Made by a program: the position numbers and the translations under genes. Under the pieces are notes generated by a model. That model saw only the letters and a list, made by a program, of their open reading frames with translations. It was not told the origin of the DNA and ran no database searches. This document shows, in pieces, positions 42,973 through 54,078 of a DNA stretch of 64,000 nt. The stretch comes from Gracilaria gracilis. Taxonomy: Eukaryota > Rhodophyta > Florideophyceae > Gracilariales > Gracilariaceae. The DNA lies in NCBI GenBank assembly GCA_030374805.1, contig JARGSG010000222.1:248001-312000 (forward strand), read 5' to 3'. Numbering within the stretch: position 1 is the stretch's first letter; each line of letters starts with the position of its first letter.

Positions 42973-45067
42973 TTACTTTTTAACACCGTGACGTAACTCA
43001 ATGTGGTTCTTAAAGCAGTCCCTTCCCGTACCAGTGTGACATAAATACACTTCAGATTTCAAAGATGTATAGCATTCAGAACATAAAAACTTAGACTTCA
43101 TATTCCCTTTGCACACTTTGCATCGTCCTTGATATGAAGACTTCGTAATCATTCCATCCTTAGTTTTTCTCTTGCGATTAGTCTGCATAAGATGCACACC
43201 AGTTCCTGCAGGTTTCGGAATATCATCTTCTATTTCCATATGTTCTTCATCTCGAGTCATCAAAGCGGCCCGGTCCCACGTATTAGTGATAAGCTCGTCA
43301 GCCAGCTTTGAATAGAAGTTATATGGAGATAATAACTTTCGCATACCATTACCAGCTTTGTAAAGCATCCCCGCATCAACCATACAAATGGATAATAAAG
43401 ATGAATTCACACGGAACGACCAATCTTTGACCTCGATTTTCTTCTCCAGTTTTAATTCATCTTGGCGGCATCTGTTGTGTCTGTCAATCATTGAACGCGT
43501 TTTATAGTATTCCTCACAAACCTCTGGTATCGGTACTTCAAGTTCAACTTTTCTCGAAAACATTTCCTTGGTCGTCTCCATCTTTGTCGCATTATTGGGT
43601 TTCCCAGGGTTCACCGTGTTGCATGTTGATATAAAAGTACCTTCGTTCCCTATCGACCCACATTACCGCCATTAGATCAGTATTCAAACCGTTCCCCTTC
43701 GAAACCATTGAAACAAAATCTCCACGATTCTCTAAGGTCTTCTCTGATAAATGCTTCATAGGAAATTGACGTGTTGCATTCTTGATAACCCCAGTAAAGC
43801 GCAGTCCTTTTTCCAAAAGAGCATTAGCTGTTTTCACAGATGCAAAAAAAGAATCTGCACAGACATGGCGTCCAGACCCAAACCATGGCTGGACTAATCG
43901 AAGTAAAATAGCAGTTCCATGAGTATGTTCTGTATCAAAATCCTGATCAGGGGCTTCAGATCCCATATTGAGCTCAATATTTAGCATGATACCACTTCTT
44001 CCGCAACAAACGGTTTTCATTTCCAACCCGTTTTCTGGTTTTCGATCCAGCGCGGTATAATGTGGGAGCCCCACATCAATCCAGTCTCCCCCCAGCCCAT
44101 ACCAGCGTGACATACTCTCATCAACGCATAAAGCATGTAAAGGTGTCACGAAAGAACGGCGGTGATCATTGATGGCTTTCACGAAATCAGTGACTAAATT
44201 CCAGCGAGCCGTGCCATAATCCTCTTGAGCAGCGTTACCACTGAAACAAATACAACGCCTTAGAGTTTCAAACCTATTTCGTGACATTGCTTCACCAATT
44301 ACAGGCTGAGACATAAACCTGGATGCTGGTTTTGAACCCCAAAGATCTCTTCTATTGGAAAACTCCAGCCTGCTTATTAAAACCATCACGCCAAAGAACC
44401 TTAAAAGCTCTCCACCACTCGTCGAAGAGGCACCATCATTTTCCAAGTTCTTGTTCGTCTTCTCCACAATAGTCTTCAGATGTCCAATGGGGAACATCCA
44501 TAAAAAATAGTCAATGAATGTCATCGTACTTGGGCAATGACGTGGTGAGATAAAATCTCCGGCTGGGCCAATAACCTTCCACGGCTGCAATTGCATGCAT
44601 CCATTGATAGAGCTACAAATTGCCTCCGTGTTCCACGCACGATCATGCACAGTCAGTGACTGGTCGGAAGGGGGTGTTTGTGAAACGGGATCCGCCTCCT
44701 GCAAATTTTGCAGTTGTTCTCCTTCATTCGGCTGATTGTCAACATTTTGGGCCGGTAACGGTGGTACAATTGCTGTGTCAACATTATCAGTTTGTAGACT
44801 GTTAAGGAGACCATCACCAACCTTTACACTGCAAAGAGGAAGAGTACACTCTTTTTGGCGGTTTGGGAGGTCAAACCGAATAGTGAGAAATGTACAGTTT
44901 CGGCCGTTGACGAGTCGAATGTCAACTTTTGTCACTGTTCCAGGGACAGTTTTCGTCTTCCAAAGAGATCCAAAGTAGCGTTTGCTTTCCGACTCACAAA
45001 CTACAAGGCGGGCACGACTGTGGACTTTGTTACCAACGGTACGACGAAGGTCTGTTGACGGGGCCAT
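42973..45067 (-). pseudogene. piggyBac-like transposase of P (one frameshift)
   Basis: Two frames, 45067-43592 (491 codons) and 43614-42973 (213 codons), overlap by 23 bases; a single-base slip joins them. DDE-family features are RNRFETLRRCICFSGN; LCVDESMSRWYG (first Asp, about residue 313); HVCADSFFASVKTANALLEK (second Asp, about 402); MIDRHNR (third Asp, start of the second frame); and a Cys/His-rich tail (CKVCKGNM...CSECYTSL...CHTG...C...H) typical of piggyBac C-termini. The N-terminus has an acidic Asn/Gln-rich linker. The start ATG at 45067 sits 170 bases inside the right palindromes. The slip makes this copy non-functional unless frameshifted. Confidence 0.88.
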
Positions 45068-45359
45068 TGTGTACAGATTGTGTTGACGTTTGTGAAAAAA
45101 TGCTCCAGCTTGGTTGCTGTTTACATGTCATGGGCGACTTTGGTTAACGCCATCAAAGGGAGGACGACGGAGGTGAGGACGAAGTGTTTTTTTTTTAAAA
45201 AGTGAAAACTTTTACTTAAAATTTATGTGAGTAAAAACTGACCTCATATGAGGTCATTTGACCTCATATGAGGTCAGTTGTCAAATAGACACTAGTGGCA
45301 AAGTGAGACAACAACCCCTCGAAGGCTTACAGTAGCTGCCCCAGGCCTGCAGTTCAAAA

Positions 45360-46800
45360 AAGGCGTGTGCGCGTCGCGCTCCTCCCTGCCTTGCCACTAC
45401 GCTCGCGCATCCACCGCATCTCCTTTACGGCGCGCGAGAAGCTTCGGCACTCACAACGCTGCCACACGTCCCGATCTGCTCAACTGGGACCCGCTGCCGA
45501 CCGCCGGCCTCCCGCGCGCGGACGCGCCGCTGACGCTACCGCTCCCGCAGCCACTGCCGCTCCGACTGCCAGTGCCGCTGCCAGTGCCGCTGCCACTGCC
45601 GCTTCCACTGCCGCTGCTGCTGCCACTGCCACTGCCGCTGCCACTGGCGCTGCCACCAGCTGCCAACGCCGACGCCCGCCGCCGCATAGCGCTGCAGTTG
45701 GAGATCATTCTGGACGCGCAGAGCGCCGTCGCCGTGGAACAAAACAGCGTGCGCTACGGTCCCAACTTTTGCACGGACCAGCTCGACCGCCATCGCCTAG
45801 AGCGGGGCGACACCCCGTCGTGGTCACCGCAGAACATGAGCAGTATGAATCGTTCGGCGCGCCCGGCCCCATCTTCTCTAGCACGCCGTCGATCAAATTC
45901 ACGCACCCACTATGCCGTGCCATGAGCCGTATACCGAGCGCTCACCATCGCAGTAGACACGCCGGTCACGCTGCAGAACCACTTGAGCAAGTACCACTCT
46001 GCATGCAAGCCCGATCTGCCCCGCTCGTCCTCGTCTCGCTCGTCCGCGTGCAGTAAGCGCCGTTGCAGTTCGTGCGTAGTACCAACTCCATTTAGATCTG
46101 GTATCAGCCGCCAACGCAGCCCACGCTCTCCAAACAGGCGCTGGGCGCCACCAAGCTGTGCTTGGCCAGATGGCTTGCGCATGCGCGCTCCGGAGCGCGC
46201 GTCACGCCTGTCGCAATCTCCTTCTCCAAGCGCTGGGTTTTTGACCCCGTCCACTGCACTGTTTATGATCAAGATCGCCACAGCTAAGCCCCGTGAAACC
46301 ACCGCGTTCAACGTGTACTTCTTCGTCGCGCACCCGCTGCTCTAGCAGTGCCATTCTGGCGCCCATCTCGTCCTCCAGCGACAGCCCGACCGAGCGGATG
46401 CGCTCGTTCTTCTCTGCACTGTTGGTGCCAGTGCCGTCATTGGGCGGCGGGCGCAGCGGCTTAGGCGCCGAAAGCCACTCATAAAGGATGACAAATTGCG
46501 CGCGTGGTGTGGTTGGCCTCTGGCATGCGCTTGGTGCGAGTGACGCTCGCCTCGCTGATGGCGGCGGTTGCAGCAAAGACGAGGGTGCCCATTACAGCGA
46601 TGCATTGCAACCGCGCCGCATAGACGAATGTGTCAAGTAGTTTGGAAGCGCCGTTCGCAGGCGCGTGCGCACACAAATGCGCTCGATGATCCAGCACGCG
46701 CCTTAAATGCGCACGCGCAAATCGCACTCGTGGTCCACGTGTCGCAGCGCGGCGATGAGCGTAAGGTACGCGCGCGTGCTTCTGCACTACACCCATTATT
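45360..46800 (-). pseudogene. GC-rich degenerate gene-like segment in D
   Basis: High GC on both strands gives many overlapping frames. On the minus strand the most protein-like stretches are YAARLQCIAVMGTLVFAATA (a likely membrane helix, about 46560-46620), SVGLSLEDEMGARMALLEQR (about 46350-46400), AEWYLLKWFCSVTGVSTAMV (about 45945-46005) and ERFILLMFCGDHDGVSP (about 45810-45860). They are in different frames. This looks like eroded host coding sequence, possibly related to the GC-rich segment at 31.2-32.7 kb on the other side of L. Function unknown. Confidence 0.3.
45535..45660. repeat. Minisatellite of CTGCCACTGCCG units
   Basis: About 120 bases of CTGCCACTGCCG/CTGCCAGTGCCG-type 6- and 12-base units. 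Plus-strand reading gives Leu-Pro repeats; minus-strand reading gives Gly-Ser repeats. Confidence 0.85.
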
Positions 46801-47620
46801 GCGCCGTCGTTGTTTTAAACTTTTTCATCACCTCTGCCGCCGGTCTTCAACCCCTCCGCCTCCGTTGCAGACACCGTCATCGTCTCTTCCTTCACCGATG
46901 GTATCCCTTCTTTAACCACCACTGTCATCACCGCCATGCTGGCTCCCTTCATGGTCCAAAATTGAGCGTTAAAATCTGGCCGAGTCACAGGCTCCGCCAC
47001 GACACAGCAACAGCGAGACGTGCGCAAACACGGCTTCCGGGCGGCCGCCGCTTTCCAACTCGCCCACGGAGGGTGTCATCGCTCGTACTGCCGCTCGCGT
47101 CGCTGCCTCTACTCGCCAGGCGAGCTTCGTTCGTTGCTTTTAGAACGCTCCATCCCTCTTCCAAATGCGTCGCCTGCGCTCTCCCATACCTTTTACTTGA
47201 GTTGCAGTGCTTTCTTAGTCATAGAAAAGAAGCACTGCACGATTTCGGAACCCAAACCCTGCAGTCCAGCCCTCCAAAGCACTTTCGCTCAGATTCCACC
47301 ACCGCCAATTCACCCGATTTCTCTTCAGATAGCGCCCATACCGATGGATGCCATCATTACGTTCCAGCGCACTCAGGTCGCCGCAAATTTAATCTAGAAT
47401 CAACGCGATCTCCTTAGGGGTCTATGAGAAGGTTGAAAAATGGCGCAAGCTCGTTGCAGTGCTAGATGCTGCCCCATGCGCCGCCATGTACCACATGTGT
47501 GCCGTCACAGAAGACCTCACTCGCCCCTTCGCCTACCTTGGCCTTATTGAAGAGCCAATCCTGCTCAGTAACTAATTGTGACGGTCATGCTTAACGCCAA
47601 AGTCAACACAAACGAGTCAC
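46800..47620. other. Segment of D without a recognisable gene
   Basis: Short overlapping frames on the plus strand (for example 46707-47417) have no domain and atypical composition. I see only moderately GC-rich sequence, possibly further eroded coding. Confidence 0.3.
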
Positions 47621-49248
47621 TTGAAGAAATGCCCGCCGCCATCAAAAAGCTCACGGTCTAGATCATCCTCGCCATTGGAGAGAGTTTGGCTGCATTTACT
47701 TCCCTTTTTGGAGACACCGAAGCTGGCGCTGACGTGCACAGAAAGCTCTGGTAAGTTTCCGATTAACTTGAACGTTATCCTGAACGCCATAAACAGACGC
47801 TCGTGTCCTCAACAACATTTTGAGACGACCACGATGATTTCCGTGCCGAGTCCTCTCTGCAGCATCGTAGAAGAGTTGTCCTAGAGCTGGAATTGAAGAA
47901 GAAGCAGGCTGCACTTCGTTCGAACAACTTCCATGACTCAAAGAGCGGCGATGACACAAATGCGTATTCCAGATTCGATGTTAACATCTTGGATGACGCG
48001 AACACGTTAAACTCTGTTATAGTGTCAGCGACTGATACAAAAGCCCTCTACACGTCTAACAAACTAAGTGGGAAGCGGCTTGAGGAAATAATGCTGCTTC
48101 AGCAAGAAAACGAGCGTCTCATATCTTGAAATGAAGCTCTGAGAGCCGAAGTTTCCAAACGTGAAGCTGGAATGGTACCCATCAAGATCATTCTCCTAAC
48201 CGAACTGTAGCAAACAATAGATGAAAACTTGGAGCCTTTATACCGGAAGGATGGAACGTAGCAGCTGGGAAAGACCCCCCAAATTAAGCTGCAAAAGCTG
48301 AGAGAAGGCATGCCCAAGAGCAGCTGGCGGAAACTAAGGGTAGTGCTGAGAAAGCTATGGAAGACTTCCGACGACAGATGGAGGAGCTACACCAGATTGC
48401 GGAAGCTGCCATGGTAGAAAAAGACAAAGTCGTTAGGACCTACAAAGCCAGAAAGATGGAAACAGGCGTCGCTATCGCTGGGATAAAAGCTGCTGAGAAG
48501 CGAACTGAGATGAGCGAAGAGATGCATGACAAGCTCTAGAAAGCAAACGAGGAGCTGTAAAGCGATATCAATGTTTGCGGACAGGATTAGCGGAATATGA
48601 GACAAGGACCAAAGCAAATGCATCGGTAAGTGTTGGGTTCTTCGAATATTTTGCGTTTCACATGTGCTGAGGGGCACCGGGTTCAAGAACAGATCTTCTA
48701 GCTTCCTTCCTGCTTTCTTCACACAACTTCTAGGCCGATGCGTATGATTTACGGTCGAGACTGCATAGAAAAACCGAGGAGGTAGGTTCGAGGTCTGCTG
48801 AGCTCATGCAAGAATTAGAGTTGGTGTCTATCATGTTTGGAGAGCTCGAGAGGAAAATGGAAAGCTCGTTCGACTGATGACCGAGAAAAAGCAAGTTCTT
48901 TTTAAATTCATGGCCGAACGTTTGACGTTTGCGCCGGAGGCAACTACTTGCCACTCTAAAAGAGGAGAATCAAGTTTTGAGCCAGTGTCTGGAGGTGGAT
49001 AATGATAAAACCAGTCTCTGAGAGCACAAGAAGAAGCTCGCGAACTTAAGTCCATGCTAGAGAAGAGAAGAAAGATTTCAGATGATGCCATACTGTCATC
49101 TAGGACAGCAAATGCAGAGAAAGATGAAATGAAACGTGAAAGGGACGTTTATGCGACTAACGTAGAAGAAATACAAGGCAGTGTAAGTGCAGATAAGTTC
49201 GAATCAAATCGGTTACATCTACCCCGCTGCGCAGGTAGCGCACCATGA
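47621..49248 (+). pseudogene. Decayed host-type coiled-coil gene with an intron
   Basis: Plus-strand segments carry heptad-rich helices: KRLEEIMLLQQENERLIS (about 48074-48127), EDFRRQMEELHQIAEAAMVE (about 48360-48420), SRLHRKTEEVGSRSAELMQE (about 48750-48810), and EKRRKISDDAILSSRTANAE (about 49056-49116). Many TAG/TGA stops interrupt. A 106-base stretch at 48628-48733 begins GTAAGT and ends CTTCTAG; removing it joins KANAS to ADAYDLRS in frame, so this is a genuine former intron-bearing gene, not a processed copy. It resembles generic long coiled-coil proteins; no specific family can be named. Confidence 0.5.
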
Positions 49249-49250
49249 AA

Positions 49251-49811
49251 CGTGAGTTCCCGGTCGTCGGGCAGGCAATTACCAGTTGGTGCCTAGTCAA
49301 AAACGGCTCAAACATGCCCGGAAATTACTATAAGGCAGACTTACCAAAGTGCGACAAACTGTTCTAATCCCGTATCTCCGAGCTGCAAAGGGCGAGGCCG
49401 ATGGGCAGCCCGTCAATACTGACGAAGGGTTGCACGCGTCAGGCCACGATCTTCTCAGAGAAGCACGGGGACGTATTTCGCCACCATTGGAGATGTAGCA
49501 AGTCTTAATGAGGTGCCATTTACAGGCCAAACCACAAAAATTCGCTTTGGGCAAGAGGCGCACAGAGAATGGCTCACTTTGGGTACAAAAGTGGGCAAGC
49601 GCATAGTATCTAGAATGAGAATGGCTATTTTTTGGCAACCGGCTACCGGTTTATCTCCCAGCGGACATATTACGTTCCAACTAAATAAATCCAAAAATCA
49701 CTCCGTGCCACGAAGCCATCGCCAGGACGCATTTTGGGACATGCAGTCAATTTTGGAACCTATATTGGCTCTTTACAGTACCCATGTGGCCTAGAACCAC
49801 TGTTCGTAGGG
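49251..49811. repeat. Right end of D
   Basis: Non-coding. CCAAAAT-like words read on the minus strand (within GGTTCCAAAATTGAC, GTCCCAAAATGCG, TTGCCAAAAAAT) mirror those at D's left end. The last bases, TGTTCGTAGGG, form the right terminal repeat. G1 RT resumes immediately after. Confidence 0.55.
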
Positions 49812-49814
49812 TTC

Positions 49815-50632
49815 GTCCTGTCACGATCTTCTTCCCCAATCTCAACCAGCCAATACCCACTATTGGCGTCCAAGGTTGAGAAGATGGTGGCTTCCCCAAG
49901 GGAATCAAAACAATCGTCCATGCGTGGTATGGGGTGCGCGTCCCGAGGAGTCACGGCGTTAAGCCTGCGATAAACAATAAAAAACCGCCAGCTACCGTTC
50001 TTCTTCCAGACAAACACTACAGGGCTTGCCCATTCGGCCTTTGAAGGTTCTATGACGCCCGATTCCAACACACGTCGGATTTCGAGGCCTTCACTTTCTC
50101 TGGCCTTGTGTCCAGCCCTGTAGGGGGCTTGAAACACTGGTTTTGAACCCCGTTTGAAGTTGAATCCTGTGCAAGGCTGCGTCAATGTAGCCGAGTTGAC
50201 TCGACCACATACCTTCAAATTCCGGTAGAAGGTCGATAATTTGATCCCTATGGGAAGAGAATTCTTCGCTAATCTAGGCCAATTTGTGCCAGTCTTTCTT
50301 TCCCTCTGGGCGATTCTCCTGAACCATATGCCCGGTTCCTGTTCCTCGGTTGGTCTACCCTCTCCTTCTTTAAGACGAGGGCCTCTGGGACCGTCATCAA
50401 TTATAGCTAGAAAGCGAAGGGCTGGTAGAGCAAGGCCAATGAGCATATATTTGGGCATACGAACTTCTCGATGGGAGACGTTGCTGACAAGCGCCCAGAA
50501 GAGACGATTGCGAACGATGTTCATGACACCATTCGCCATGAGGGAGAGATCTCGCGAGACCGTTTTCGAATGGTTCTGTAGGAATACTAATCCCGGGATC
50601 TCACAAGTAACTAGCACTTCCCGTTGGGTCAT
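49815..50632 (-). pseudogene. G1 pol: N-terminal half of reverse transcriptase
   Basis: Reading leftward: GFNFKRGSKPVFQAPYRAGH (entry to RT), LESGVIEPSKAEWASPVVFV (the SPW region), KKNGSWRFFIVYRRLNAVT, DAHPIPRMDDCFDSLGEATI, FSTLDANSGYWLVEIGEEDR (first catalytic Asp in STLDA). The frame then enters D sequence at 49811. The continuation is at 23559 on the same strand. Upstream sequence to about 50880 links to protease. Confidence 0.85.
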
Positions 50633-50881
50633 GGAGGGTATTCAGAGCGGTTGAGCGTGGCAGACCTTGTTCGAAAGAGTGTTGCGGGGGAGTTGCTCTA
50701 CCCCCTTCTTATCTCCAAAGGGGGCCTTTTGAAGCGCCAACAAATGCAACCGACGTTGACCCATAAAGAGCGACTTTGCGTTCGCGAGGGTGGGTCTCTC
50801 GTACATGGCGATCGATGAACGAAGTACCCAGGAGGACATCGGAGGTCAAAATGGTGCCCACGAAGAACGGCATTCGAACTG

Positions 50882-51121
50882 TCAGATTCCCGATCCGGGT
50901 ATGAAGAGAGATGGCCCCAGGAGGTTCATGGGCTCCTTCGACGCATTGAACATCCGTGGGGTTCTATTTGTTCGAAGGCGTTTTTCATACCCAGGAGGGA
51001 GATGTTTGGCGTGAATAATATTTGGACCTGCTCCAGTATCTAAGATCCCCACGAGGGCTTTGGTGGTACGGGATGTGAGTCCCGTCTCCACCTGGATTTT
51101 GTAGTTCTCTCGGGTCATCAA
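50882..51121 (-). pseudogene. G1 aspartic protease (retropepsin)
   Basis: VGILDTGAGPNIIHAKHLPP contains the catalytic DTGA motif with the hydrophobic strand before it, as in Ty3/gypsy proteases. It cleaves the polyprotein during particle maturation. The frame ends at 50882 soon after; the link to RT is interrupted by stops. Confidence 0.8.
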
Positions 51122-53480
51122 GAAGACTTAGTCCCATTCGAGTTCATCATTCTCAAAGGGCCCAGGAGGGCTACCGATATGGGACTCATCAGGATCTTTT
51201 TGTAGGTTAGATTCTGGTGTTTCCCGTTGGGCAAGGAAGGTTCCCTGAGAGGGAGGCGTCGCCCCTCTGGCCTCTCCGTCTCGTTTCCCTGTGGGATCTC
51301 ATTATTAGGGGAGGTCCCTTCCTCGTAGTTGAGAATCTGATTCACCTGTTGAGGACGGCTTTGTTGTCCACCAGGCGCATTCGGCGACCTTGAAGGCGGT
51401 GTGGCACTTCGTGTCGAAGGCTGTCCCGTTGCGGGTTGTGCACTCCACGAGGGACGTGGTGGTCTTTTCGGCCTGGATTTGTACTATACTTCGTCCACAC
51501 GCTATTGGTAGTTAAACGCATGAAATGTAACAGCGCGTCCCGATACTAGGGTGGTAGCCACTCGCAACAAGGCCGAACCACGGACAAGCAGATACGACAG
51601 GGAGCCACCCTGCTTGGGCACGCCTGTGCTGTCCGATAGGAACACAGTGTTGCCTGCGACGGCGTCGGTGGGTCTCTTGGGGAAGTCGGTAGCTGTTGAA
51701 GTACCCGAACATCCCGTTGGGGCTGTACTATGGATGGTGTGGACGTTTCCGTTGAGGGAAAAGAGAGGAGGGACGGAGGCGCACATGATTGGACTGCCAA
51801 AGCAGCTGCGTCCCCTTTTAAAAAATGCACTCCCCAATGGGGTTCATCTGTATCAGTCGACAAGGATAGAGATGCTCGAGAAGAGTCCCGACGGGATTGT
51901 GTTGTCTTCGCCGCTTCCAGGGTTTTATGATACTTCTTGCCACCCCTATGGGTAGCTCACAACCCCTCTGCATAACTGACGAGTTTATGGAAGACTATCT
52001 TGGGATGCGTGGCGGAATGATTCCGTACACTGGCCCTGATGGCGGGAAGGAGTTTCTCTATGAAGTGGGCCTTGACGCGGGTATCTGTGAAGATGTTTCC
52101 ACTGCGGAGATTCTTCTGCCATAATTAGTCTGCGTATTCGCATTCTGACATCACTGAGCTCTGAAGATGCGTGATTATGTCATGATAGGCCTCTGCCAGG
52201 ATATCGTCAGTGACATACACCTCAAGTAGGTAGTTGACCACTTCTAGATAAGATGTCAAAAGCTCCGAGCTTCGGACATCAACGGCAGTTATCTTGGCAC
52301 TGAAGTTGTCCCTTGCGGGTCTCTCAAAAAAAAACAAGAACAGCCAGAGGGCTGCACACTCATGAACGCCATTCTGGTCACATGCAGTTTTAAACTGCGA
52401 TAGAAAGCCTAGGACCAAGAATGGATCTTTGCACGTAAACTTTTGGGTCATTTGTAGCTGCATACGCTTAGCGTGCATAGAAACTGCTCGAGCGACTGAG
52501 AAGTCATAAAGATTGCTCCTGTTGGCCAGTCGATAGTACTTACAACTTAGTTTTTTTTATATATCCACATTCTTGGGCCGTATACGTTGGAAATGTGATA
52601 CTTCCTCCTCTGGGTCGGAGTCTTCCAAATCACTTCACTCAGCATCATCGGCGGAACTTGAGTGCGAGTCATCGGAGTCGGAAAAGCCACGTCCCTTGCC
52701 TGTTGAATTTCTCCTGTTTCAACGTCGGCCTGGAGATCCCTTTTGTCTCCTTCTGTCACGACCCAATTAGGACACGCAATCGGTACTCTTCTGCTTCCCT
52801 AGAGGAGGGACCTCGGAGTTGTTTCTGCCAATATTGTGGTCCTCGGTGGGTCTGGAATCTGCATCAGTCCCAGCACGGATAGTCGGCGGTTGCCAAACCG
52901 ACATCATCGGTTGACGGTTAATGTTTTGTTCTTGCCCACGGGGGACAAGCAGCAAACGGCGCTGCACCCCAGTGTGCATACTGGTGGCAATAACGCCGTC
53001 CAGGACTGCAGAAATGTTCATCCTTGAAGCAACCCGATGACCAAGAGTGTTTTTCAGGGCTTCCACTTCAGCAAAGATCCTTTGGGTAATACGCCGTTCA
53101 ACCTCGAAAGCGACCATTGATTCTTCTAGTTGCTTTAGGGCTATGAGTAGCCCACCAGGGAGGGGCGGGGGCTCCTCTCCGGTGGTCGCGGGCAGAGCGC
53201 CAGTCGAGTGGTTGACAGGTACTTACCTGGGGGTCTGCGGAGGTGTTTCTATGGAGGCCTGCTGACGCATGGCTTCCAGATCATTCCGGAATTCGGTGGG
53301 TGTAGACTGGCGGAGAAGATTCTCCGGGTTGTTTACGAGAGGTAGGATCTCTCTCTGAGCACTTTGAATGATATTGGCCCGCGATTGGGTGTCCGGCGCG
53401 ACTTCGACCGCACCGTGATTCCGAGGGGTCACAGCCATTTTGGAATGCTCATTTGAGGAACCTGGAGGGGCGGTCATCAT
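51122..53480 (-). pseudogene. G1 gag and linker (broken)
   Basis: The likely start is ATG 53480 or 53477 (MTAPPGSSNEHSK). Coding runs to TAA at 53223-53225, continues in the same frame to 52767, then in other frames: PFLVLGFLSQFKTACDQNGV, AALWLFLFFFERPAR and LLTSYLEVVNYLLEVYVTDD (52180-52440) form a recognisable gypsy capsid-like block, continuing past a TAA at 52125 with LWQKNLRSG. The 53225 stop lies in AGGTAAGT, a perfect splice-donor match, so an intron there is possible. From 51960 to 51122 the linker is Pro/Ser-rich and fragmented. Confidence 0.65.
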
Positions 53481-53640
53481 GGTAAGGCGAAAAGATTTTT
53501 GTCCGGCTTGCGGCAGGAAAATCTCAGTTTGGCGAGTTCGAAAACAACCAATAGATGGGAAATGCGGTAGCTGTAACCGCAAGACGTTCTCAAGAGAGGG
53601 GCGAAACAGAACTGAACCAAGAACGACCCCCAGGGTTATT

Positions 53641-53656
53641 CTAGGTCGGGAGACCA
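53641..53656 (-). other. Primer-binding-site candidate of G1
   Basis: On the minus strand TGGTCTCCCGACCTAG begins one base after the 5' LTR end. TGG pairs with the CCA end of a tRNA, so this is a good candidate, though the tRNA cannot be identified by eye. Confidence 0.6.
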
Positions 53657-53657
53657 A

Positions 53658-54078
53658 TGAAGTACACTCACACGAGTGAGTATCAACAATGCACAATAAA
53701 TAGAGATACTATGCGCAGCACCCAAGAGAGGACAAAGGAGCGTGCAGCGACGATAACAACGGGGCACGAGACAGGCGTATAGCACTGGTAGCGGCGGCAG
53801 AACGACCCTTTGGGAAACTAGACGATGAAGAATGGTCTAGGCGATGCTTGAGGTTTACCACGGTGGGCTCTGCCCAGCGGGAGGGGCTTAAATGCATCTC
53901 CGGGGACAGCGGCCACGTGTCGAAAAGAAATAAACAATCTACCTACAAAGGTCCCTGAGGACTTGCACAACACACTGCATGAGACCTACACGTGGACACC
54001 CTGGGAGCATCTTGTGCACACTAAACTACTACTATGCTACTATGCATACCCAATATGGGCGGATTCTATTGCACTACA
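53658..54078 (-). repeat. 5' LTR of G1
   Basis: 421 bp, beginning TGAAGTACAC and ending GCACTACA on the plus strand; the 3' half matches 1-280. On the minus strand it runs TGTAGTGC...GTACTTCA, standard TG...CA ends. After 54078 the sequence is element B. Promoter elements cannot be singled out. Confidence 0.88.

Larger units (their letters stand above)
42415..45295 (-). mobile_element. P: piggyBac-like DNA transposon with palindromic termini
   Basis: The ends are inverted: CTAGTGTCTAT at 42415 and, on the minus strand, at 45295. Just inside, each end carries two copies of the perfect 18-bp palindrome TGACCTCATATGAGGTCA (42439-42456, 42460-42477, 45239-45256, 45259-45276). The transposase lies between, on the minus strand. 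Canonical piggyBac elements are flanked by TTAA; here both flanks are CTAG. Length 2,881 bp counting CTAG. Confidence 0.82.
23560..49811 (+). mobile_element. Element D: EnSpm/CACTA-type DNA transposon with nested elements and gene fragments
   Basis: The left end reads CCCTGTGAGCA and the right end, on the minus strand, CCCTACGAACA, a short imperfect inverted repeat. The flanks are GTC (23557-23559) and TTC (49812-49814), consistent with a 3-bp duplication carrying one change, or a 2-bp TC duplication. Removing the segment rejoins G1 reverse transcriptase in frame between its RDRT and FISHMG motifs. Subterminal CCAAAATG-like repeats occur in inverted orientation at both ends. Inside are a TNP2-like transposase (26286-29351), a minus-strand second gene (24866-25588), the LINE-like L with G2 inside, piggyBac-like P, and degraded gene-like segments. 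Size about 26 kb, about 14 kb without L, G2 and P. Confidence 0.7.
1..54078 (-). mobile_element. G1: Ty3/gypsy LTR retrotransposon, minus strand, split by elements A and D
   Basis: Two copies of one LTR (1-280, cut by the window edge, and 53658-54078) bound the element. A purine-rich tract lies next to the left copy and a primer-binding-site-like stretch next to the right copy, so both belong to a minus-strand element. Between them lie gag, retropepsin and RT fragments (49812-53480), RT, RNase H and a pre-integrase fragment (22335-23559), and a plus-strand reading frame (856-1831 and 20898-22290). Removing 1832-20897 and 23560-49811 leaves about 8.7 kb and rejoins reading frames at both junctions. 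No integrase core is visible. Many stops show it is dead. That both LTRs belong to one copy is inferred from the order of parts. Confidence 0.8.

Noticed and set aside
45367..46056. Plus-strand Ala/Arg-rich and Leu/Pro-rich proteins
   Set aside because: They are built on a CTGCCACTGCCG minisatellite in GC-rich DNA where all frames stay open.
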